Assembly (NCBI GenBank): GCA_002338885.1
Contig: DDJI01000093.1
Location: 2,580 to 15,523, forward strand
Reading direction: 5' to 3'
DNA: 12,944 nucleotides
From: Ruminococcus sp. UBA1828
GTDB lineage: Bacteria > Bacillota > Clostridia > Oscillospirales > Ruminococcaceae
Shown here: positions 9,101 through 12,944 of the stretch, piece by piece
Layout: every line of letters begins with the position of its first letter
How positions within the stretch are numbered: position 1 is the first letter of the stretch
Position numbers and translations under genes: made by a program
The notes under the pieces: model-generated
Databases searched by the model: none
What the model saw: the letters and a program-made list of their open reading frames with translations, nothing else
What the model was told of the DNA's origin: nothing

Positions 9101-9690
9101 ACGAGTATAAGGATGTTTCTCAAAGATACGAGTTTTTGTCGGGACAGCTTGGGGATGTACTCAAGTCAAAATCGGAGCTTGAGCGCCTTATAGGCGATCT
9201 GACAAAGAACATGCGGGATATATTCTCGGACAGCTTCGCAAAGATAAATGAGAACTTTAAAAAGACATTTGTAGAGCTGTTCGGCGGCGGCACGGGCGAG
9301 CTGAAGCTGACTGATCCGGACAATGTTTTGGAGTCGGGCATAGAGATCAACGTCGCGCCTCCGGGAAAGGTAATAAAAAATCTTTCGCTTTTGTCCGGCG
9401 GAGAGCAGGCTTTTGTTGCAATCGCAATATATTTTGCTATACTTAAATTAAGGCCGTCGCCTTTTTGCATACTCGATGAGATTGAGGCGGCGCTCGACGA
9501 CGTAAACGTAACAAGGTATGCGCAGTACTTAAGAAACTTCACCGACACCACTCAGTTTATATTGATAACGCACCGCCGCGGAACAATGGAAGAGGCGGAT
9601 GTGCTTTACGGCGTTACAATGCAGGAAAAAGGCGTTTCAAAGCTTTTAAAGATGGACGTGTCGGACGCATCGTTTACGGAAGATAACTAA
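6109..9690 (+). CDS. smc: Chromosome segregation ATPase SMC
   Basis: Forms the dimeric ring of the bacterial condensin complex with ScpA and ScpB, which compacts and separates sister chromosomes. The protein is 1193 aa, full length. The head has Walker A GPNGSGKSN at residues 31-39, Arg57 in TLRGGK, and Gln143 in GQGRV. Two long Glu/Lys/Ala-rich coiled-coil arms flank a hinge at about residues 505-680 that carries the glycine-rich GGSFTGGSS. The C-terminal half of the ATPase has the ABC signature LSGGEQ at 1095-1100, Walker B ending in Asp1123-Glu1124, and the switch His1155. Translation starts at TTG (6109): the resulting YLKSLELHGFKSF is the canonical SMC start, and GGAGGG at 6097-6102 lies six bases upstream. 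It overlaps the preceding gene by 10 bases. Confidence 0.97.
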   Translation: MYLKSLELHGFKSFPDKTVLEFGKGLTAVVGPNGSGKSNIGDAVRWVLGEQSSKTLRGGKMEDVIFGGTALRKPVSFASVTLNISNEDRTLEIDSDNVSIMRRLWRNGESEYLINGAQVRLKDVLELFMDTGLGRDGYSIIGQGRVADIVGSKSNERREIFEEAAGISKFRYKKEEAQRKLASAEDNILRLKDILSELEGRVEPLRIQSEKAKKYLELASRRKTLEISVWVYNLEATKAALADLENKLLVSNGEYEMLSNEIDALEDKAQELAAKRRQCDAAADDYRARISALNESNATAAADIAVYNNNIKHYSEQISDIKQRKEQLLKSESETWSAINAKQDEISAIENGKKELSAEVCELETKLAKLTDEADKFSEQMSGFSDQLNKLYIKRSELRFASENAAATAAEAKERSKECESLVGGAEQGLESAEAELSDVVGGMADVEKAISEHQNKLAGFNMLLQKKSEQLKAATAEYNESEVSIGSTVSRRQMLMELEKSMEGFSGSVKSIVSAGRSGRLRGIRGAVAGLISVEPKYSLAIETALGMGLQNIVVDNEECAKAGIRYLKSTNGGRATFLPLTSVKVSDSRSLAVKEKGLEMAEGYVGAASELVSCDDEYKDIVSYLLGRIAIAEDIDLAANIAKKYGYKFKIVTLDGQVINAGGSFTGGSSSRSAGMLSRKNEIDELSRTLEHAEKKNKLLKDRLSSLTAETQKLGFDVEGEKDAVSSAEADKIRFDGEKKRIELVIEQQKARISELKKQREESERTVLEAQKTISDSEKELTDVNGEISRLEELVNSASEKSGQSKNLRAELSNEISGKRLKLVELGKDIEAAQLYISSLKDGMESSKTVAAEYDKKMQELGALLDTEKENIKDRTEGVESAKATITTLEARIKQEIAASIENERLENETRRDQKTRLERREQTSSEVSRLTEKTNSLRADSESVISQLWESYNMTAAEAADDAVKLEDIGEARKNLNELKSKIRALGSVNTDAIDEYKDVSQRYEFLSGQLGDVLKSKSELERLIGDLTKNMRDIFSDSFAKINENFKKTFVELFGGGTGELKLTDPDNVLESGIEINVAPPGKVIKNLSLLSGGEQAFVAIAIYFAILKLRPSPFCILDEIEAALDDVNVTRYAQYLRNFTDTTQFILITHRRGTMEEADVLYGVTMQEKGVSKLLKMDVSDASFTEDN

Positions 9691-9706
9691 AAGGAGACAA
9701 TGATAT

Positions 9707-10615
9707 ATGGGGTTTTTCGATAAGCTGAAAGCGGGACTTTCAAAGACAAAATCGAGCCTTGTGGAGGGCATAAATTCCCTTCTTTCAGGCTCAAAGGCTA
9801 TAGATGACGACTTTTACGACGAGCTTGAAGAGACGCTCATTCTTTCAGACCTCGGCCTTAAAACGTCGGAGGATATAGTCAGCAAGCTCCGCGCCAAGGT
9901 AAAGGCTGAAAAAATATCCGACCCCGACGCCGTAAAGCAGGCGATAAAGGACATAATAGCCGATATGTTGGGCGAGGATAAGCCGCTTGATTTGTCTACA
10001 AAGCCGTCTGTAATACTTGTAATAGGCGTGAACGGAGCCGGCAAAACCACTACCATAGGCAAGCTCGCATATAAGCTCATAAACGAGGGCAAAAAGGTGC
10101 TTGTAGCTGCTGCCGATACGTTCAGAGCCGCCGCAATAGACCAGCTTCAGGTGTGGTGCGACAGAGCCGGCGCGGATATAATCAAGCACAGCGAAGGCTC
10201 CGACCCCGCATCGGTGGTGTATGACGCGATGGACGCCGCAAAGTCAAGAGATGTTGACGTGGTTATAGTGGACACTGCGGGAAGGCTTCACACAAAGAAA
10301 AACCTCATGCAGGAGCTGTCCAAAATATCAAAGATAGTTCACACAAAGGCAGAGGGATGCTCTTTGGAAGTGCTTATAGCGCTCGATGCGACTACCGGTC
10401 AAAACGCTGTAAATCAGGCGAGGGAGTTTAACGAGGTTGCAGACATAACCGGAATCATCCTGACAAAGCTTGACAGCACGTCTAAGGGCGGAATAGTCAT
10501 ACCCATATCAAACGAGCTGAACATACCGGTAAAGCTTATAACCGTCGGTGAAAAGATAGAGGATATACAGCCGTTTTCGGCTAAGGATTTTGCAAACGCT
10601 CTGTTTGAGAGCTGA
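9707..10615 (+). CDS. ftsY: Signal recognition particle receptor FtsY
   Basis: The SRP receptor GTPase, which docks ribosome-nascent-chain-Ffh complexes at the membrane for co-translational insertion. The protein is 302 aa and consists of the NG domains only. The long acidic A domain of E. coli FtsY is absent, as is usual in Bacillota. The N-terminus MGFFDKLKAGL can form the amphipathic membrane-contacting helix. GTPase motifs are intact: GVNGAGKTT at 107-115, DTFRAAA at 137-143, DTAGR at 189-193 and TKLD at 253-256. The closing-loop motif GEKIEDIQPF is at 281-290. AAGGAG at 9691-9696 lies ten bases before the ATG. It follows smc by 16 bases, and smc-ftsY adjacency is conserved in Bacillota. 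The stop is doubled (TGA TAA). Confidence 0.97.
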   Translation: MGFFDKLKAGLSKTKSSLVEGINSLLSGSKAIDDDFYDELEETLILSDLGLKTSEDIVSKLRAKVKAEKISDPDAVKQAIKDIIADMLGEDKPLDLSTKPSVILVIGVNGAGKTTTIGKLAYKLINEGKKVLVAAADTFRAAAIDQLQVWCDRAGADIIKHSEGSDPASVVYDAMDAAKSRDVDVVIVDTAGRLHTKKNLMQELSKISKIVHTKAEGCSLEVLIALDATTGQNAVNQAREFNEVADITGIILTKLDSTSKGGIVIPISNELNIPVKLITVGEKIEDIQPFSAKDFANALFES

Positions 10616-10632
10616 TAAGGAAAGAGGCAGCG

Positions 10633-11220
10633 ATGGATCTTATACTTGCGTCAAATAACAAGGACAAGTTAAAGGAAGTAAAAAGAATACTTTCCCCCTA
10701 CGGCTTTAACGTAAAGTCGCAAAGCGAGGCGGGAATACATCTTGAGGCGGAGGAAACCGGCACGACGTTTGCCGAAAACTCCGCAATAAAGGCAAAAGCC
10801 CTTTACGATATAATACATAAGCCTGTGATAGCTGATGATTCGGGGCTTGAGGTGGACGCTTTGGGAAAGGAGCCTGGCGTTTATTCGGCGCGATACGGCG
10901 GCGAAGGCGTGGACGATATAGGCAGGTGCTATCTTGTCTTGAACAAGCTTGATGGCGTGCCCGATTCAAAGAGAACCGCAAGGTTTGTCTGCGTCATAAC
11001 CTATATAGACGAAAACGGCGAAATGACGCAGTTTGACGGAAAAATAGAGGGCAGAATAGGCTACGAGAGAATAGGGGATAACGGGTTCGGATACGACCCC
11101 ATATTTGTAGTCGGGGACAGAACTCTCGCTCAGTATTCCGAAGATGAGAAGAACGCGGTGAGCCATCGCGGCGAGGCGCTCAGAAAGCTTGAGGAATATT
11201 TAAAGACAAAAATAAGGTAA
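10633..11220 (+). CDS. rdgB: XTP/dITP (non-canonical purine NTP) pyrophosphatase, RdgB/HAM1 family
   Basis: Hydrolyses ITP, dITP and XTP to monophosphates and pyrophosphate, keeping deaminated purines out of DNA and RNA. At 195 aa it has normal length. Motifs: SNNKDK at residues 7-12, TTFAENSAIKA at 44-54, and ADDSGLEVDAL at 67-77, where Asp69 is the expected catalytic acid. PGVYSARYGG is at 81-90, GFGYDPIF at 151-158 and SHRG at 177-180. A purine-rich Shine-Dalgarno (AAGGAAAGAGG, 10617-10627) sits between ftsY and the ATG. In other Bacillota rdgB often follows rph; here it lies between ftsY and yhbY, inside the same operon. Confidence 0.95.
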   Translation: MDLILASNNKDKLKEVKRILSPYGFNVKSQSEAGIHLEAEETGTTFAENSAIKAKALYDIIHKPVIADDSGLEVDALGKEPGVYSARYGGEGVDDIGRCYLVLNKLDGVPDSKRTARFVCVITYIDENGEMTQFDGKIEGRIGYERIGDNGFGYDPIFVVGDRTLAQYSEDEKNAVSHRGEALRKLEEYLKTKIR

Positions 11221-11236
11221 CGAAAGGCGGATGTGA

Positions 11237-11530
11237 ATGCTTACTTCAAAGCAGCGCGCATACCTCAAGAGCATAGCGGCAGGACTTGAGCCGGTGTTTC
11301 AGATAGGAAAGGGCGGCATAAACGACGCCCAGGTTGCGCAGATAGACGATTATTTAAGGGCGCATGAGATAATTAAAATAAAATGCCTTGACAATTCGCT
11401 GTACACATCGGCGGAGGCCGCAAGGGAAATAGCCGAGAGAATCGGCGCGGAAGTTGTGATAACCATAGGCTCAAAGGCGGTGCTGTATAAGCGCAACCCC
11501 GAAAAGCCGGTAATAGATGTGAACGTGTAA
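11237..11530 (+). CDS. yhbY: CRM-domain RNA-binding protein YhbY (YqeI type)
   Basis: A small single-domain protein of 97 aa belonging to the CRM/YhbY family, which binds pre-50S ribosomal particles (known for E. coli YhbY). It begins LTSKQRAYLKS. The GxxG-type RNA-binding loop GKGG is at residues 24-27 in the context FQIGKGGIND. The ending ITIGSKAVLYKRN is characteristic. The start is at 11237, with AAAGGCGG at 11223-11230. A start-stop ATGTGA at 11231 lies between the two. yhbY is next to nadD and yqeK in B. subtilis too (yqeI-nadD-yqeK), and this order is kept here. It ends three bases before the next gene. Confidence 0.93.
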   Translation: MLTSKQRAYLKSIAAGLEPVFQIGKGGINDAQVAQIDDYLRAHEIIKIKCLDNSLYTSAEAAREIAERIGAEVVITIGSKAVLYKRNPEKPVIDVNV

Positions 11531-11533
11531 GCC

Positions 11534-12727
11534 ATGAGAATTGTCATATTCGGCGGAACGTTTAATCCCATACACAACGGGCACATGAAAGTAATAAAAT
11601 CCGCCGTTAAACTGCTTTCGCCCGACAGATTTATATTGATGCCCGCACATATCCCGCCGCACAAGTCGGCTAAGGACCTCGTTTCTGATGTACACAGGAT
11701 AAACATGTGCCGCGAGGCGGTCAAGGACATTGCCGGCGTTGAAGTCAGCGATTACGAGATGCAGCTTGGCGGAAAGAGCTATACCGTAAACACTTTAGAG
11801 CACTTCAGGACGGAACATCCGGACGACGAGCTGTGTTTTCTCATGGGAAGCGACATGTTGAAAAGCTTTTCCGGATGGTTTCATGCTGACAGGATAATGG
11901 AGCTTGCATCTTTGGCGGTGTTTGCAAGAAATCCCGAAGACGCAAAAACAATAGACCGTGACGCAGATGAGATAGTTAGAAAGCGCGGCGGAAAGTGCGT
12001 CGTTCTCGACTGCACGCCTTCTGTCGTGTCCTCAACAGATATAAGGGCAAGGCTTATGGCGTATTCAAATGCCGACGGCTTTATTCCCAAGTGCGTGGGA
12101 GACTATATACGCAAAAACAATCTATATAAATTTGACAGATCGAAGTATACTAAGTATGTAAGCTACCTTCAAAAGAACCTGTCGGAAAAACGCTTTAGGC
12201 ATTCTGTGAATGTCGCAAACGAGGCGCTCAGACTTGCGGTCGTGTATGACTGCGACAGGGACAGAGCTTATGAGGCGGGGCTTTTGCACGATACCTGCAA
12301 GGAAATACCCTACGACAAGCAGCTTGAGCTTGTCAAGAGAAGCAGCTCGTTTGTAGACGAGGTGGAGCTTGCAGCCCCTAAAACATACCACGGAATAGCT
12401 GCATCGGTGTATTTAAAAGAGCATTTCGGAATAGACGACGAGGAAATACTGTCCGCCATAAGATATCACACCGTTGCCAAAAAGGGCATGACACTGCTTG
12501 AAAAAATAATATATATAGCGGATCTGATATCTGTTGAAAGAGACTTTGACGACGTCGATTACATAAGGGAGTGCACATACCGCGATATAAACATAGGCAT
12601 GTATGAGGCACTGAAGTTTTCCGTCAGCTACTCTTGCACGCACGTGAGAACGATACCCTTGTGTACTCTTGAAGCGTATAACGAATATACGCTGTACAAG
12701 CTCAGTCACGATAAAAAGAACGGCTGA
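11534..12727 (+). CDS. nadD: Fused nicotinate-nucleotide adenylyltransferase (NadD) and YqeK-like HD hydrolase
   Basis: One uninterrupted 397-aa frame that joins two enzymes. Residues 1 to about 198 are NadD, which makes nicotinate adenine dinucleotide from NaMN and ATP. The nucleotidyltransferase motif is GTFNPIHNGH at 8-17, MPAHIPPHK at 36-44, and VSSTDIR at 165-171. Residues about 203-397 match YqeK, an HD-domain protein that in B. subtilis hydrolyses Ap4A. Candidate metal ligands are His223 (RFRHSVNVA), His252-Asp253 (LLHDTCKE), His286, His312 (YHT) and Asp330 (YIAD). Both halves look intact. In B. subtilis nadD and yqeK are adjacent separate genes, so a fusion fits. No Shine-Dalgarno is seen in the three-base gap after yhbY, which suggests translational coupling. 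An assembly error merging two genes is possible but unlikely. Confidence 0.93.
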   Translation: MRIVIFGGTFNPIHNGHMKVIKSAVKLLSPDRFILMPAHIPPHKSAKDLVSDVHRINMCREAVKDIAGVEVSDYEMQLGGKSYTVNTLEHFRTEHPDDELCFLMGSDMLKSFSGWFHADRIMELASLAVFARNPEDAKTIDRDADEIVRKRGGKCVVLDCTPSVVSSTDIRARLMAYSNADGFIPKCVGDYIRKNNLYKFDRSKYTKYVSYLQKNLSEKRFRHSVNVANEALRLAVVYDCDRDRAYEAGLLHDTCKEIPYDKQLELVKRSSSFVDEVELAAPKTYHGIAASVYLKEHFGIDDEEILSAIRYHTVAKKGMTLLEKIIYIADLISVERDFDDVDYIRECTYRDINIGMYEALKFSVSYSCTHVRTIPLCTLEAYNEYTLYKLSHDKKNG

Positions 12728-12804
12728 ATATCTTAGCGTAATTTCTATGAGATAAAGGATGCATCGCCCTTTCAGGTATTATGCTTAATGGCAAAAGCAA
12801 AAAG
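12728..12804. other. Intergenic stretch between the NadD-YqeK gene and the repeat array
   Basis: AT-rich leader with no recognisable gene. It contains the 8-bp palindrome GATGCATC (12758-12765) within a weak imperfect hairpin (AAAGG 12754-12758 with CCTTT 12768-12772). There is no T-run, so I do not call a terminator. A nine-codon frame from ATG 12759 ends at 12788, with its TAA overlapping the ATG at 12788; I see no good ribosome binding site for it. Confidence 0.5.
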
Positions 12805-12944
12805 GCAGCTACGCTCAAAGGTATCGGAAACGAAAAGGCAGCTACGCTCAAAGGCATTAGAAACGAAAAGACAGCTACGCTCAAAGGCATTAGAAACGAA
12901 AAGGCAGCTACGCTCAAAGGCATCGGAAACGAAAAGGCAGCTAC
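12781..12944 (+). CDS. Possible repeat-protein ORF built of an 11-residue unit (incomplete at 3' end)
   Basis: An ATG at 12781 opens a frame that runs to the window edge (54 codons seen). It encodes MLNGKSKK, then a repeated K-A/T-A-T-L-K-G-I-G/R-N-E. I do not recognise a family. For: codons in this frame (GCA, GCT, ACG, CTC, GGC, AAC, GAA, AAG) resemble those of the upstream genes, and two of the four variable positions are silent. Against: only a weak AGG precedes the ATG by four bases. A second forward frame from 12788 (repeat RQLRSKALETK) and two reverse frames also stay open through the array, which is expected by chance for a 33-bp period. The array may therefore be non-coding. Confidence 0.3.
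   Translation, partial: MLNGKSKKAATLKGIGNEKAATLKGIRNEKTATLKGIRNEKAATLKGIGNEKAA
12805..12944 (+). repeat. Tandem array of a 33-bp unit, running off the window end
   Basis: Direct head-to-tail copies with no spacers start at 12805, 12838, 12871 and 12904. A fifth begins at 12937 and is cut by the window edge. Each unit opens with RCAGCTACGCTCAAAGG and closes with AAACGAAAAG. Copies differ only by transitions at four positions (1, 18, 21 and 22). Copies 1 and 4 share ATCGGA, while copies 2 and 3 share ATTAGA. A degenerate half unit (GGCAAAAGCAAAAAG) at about 12790-12804 leads into the array. The unit is a multiple of three, so copy-number change would not shift frame. It is not a CRISPR, because repeats abut directly. 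Confidence 0.95.

Noticed and set aside
9700..9723. Seven-codon frame (ATG at 9700) overlapping the ftsY start
   Set aside because: The ATG is only three bases from AAGGAG, too close for efficient use, while the ftsY ATG at 9707 has a normal spacer and gives the canonical FtsY N-terminus.
12754..12772. Possible terminator hairpin after nadD-yqeK
   Set aside because: Only five paired bases around a nine-base loop, with no U-tract after it, so it is too weak to call.
12702..12923. Minus-strand frame of 73 codons with a hydrophobic repeat MPLSVAAFSFL
   Set aside because: It is the antisense reading of the 33-bp array and runs on into the end of the nadD-yqeK gene. Any in-phase repeat without a stop gives such frames, and I see no ribosome binding site or other sign of coding on that strand.
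12805..12944. CRISPR array
   Set aside because: Units are contiguous, nearly identical and have no unique spacers; there are no cas genes in the window.

Overview
The window carries a dense, single-strand block of ten protein-coding genes, all reading left to right. It ends in a short tandem-repeat tract that runs off the right edge. Moderate GC, heavy use of ATA (Ile) and AGA/AGG (Arg) codons, and Gram-positive gene families point to a Clostridia-type Bacillota. Those families include folate-dependent TrmFO, a three-zinc-finger TopA, an SMC of the Bacillus type, an FtsY without an acidic A domain, and a YhbY-NadD-YqeK neighbourhood. I infer a gut-type clostridium but cannot name the species.

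Layout: topA (5' end cut off by the window), trmFO, plsX, rnc, an Elp3-like radical SAM gene, smc, ftsY, rdgB, yhbY, and a gene fusing NadD to a YqeK-like HD hydrolase. Gaps between genes are 3 to 21 bases. Three consecutive junctions overlap: plsX/rnc by 17 bases, rnc/radical SAM by 8, and radical SAM/smc by 10. I see no room for internal promoters and no terminator hairpin, so the block reads as one long operon whose promoter lies upstream of the window.

The genes are housekeeping: DNA supercoiling and chromosome compaction (TopA, SMC), tRNA and rRNA maturation (TrmFO, RNase III, YhbY), membrane lipid synthesis and protein targeting (PlsX, FtsY), and nucleotide and cofactor metabolism (RdgB, NadD, YqeK). 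In B. subtilis these families sit in several separate clusters. Here they are joined, and acpP is missing from its usual place between plsX and rnc.

The part not explained by known genes is the right edge. From about 12805 a perfect-period 33-bp direct repeat begins: four full units plus the start of a fifth at the window end. Because 33 is 11 codons, several frames stay open. One forward frame starting at 12781 would encode an 11-residue repeat. Whether this is a gene or a non-coding minisatellite cannot be settled here. It sits where rsfS often follows yqeK in Bacillota.
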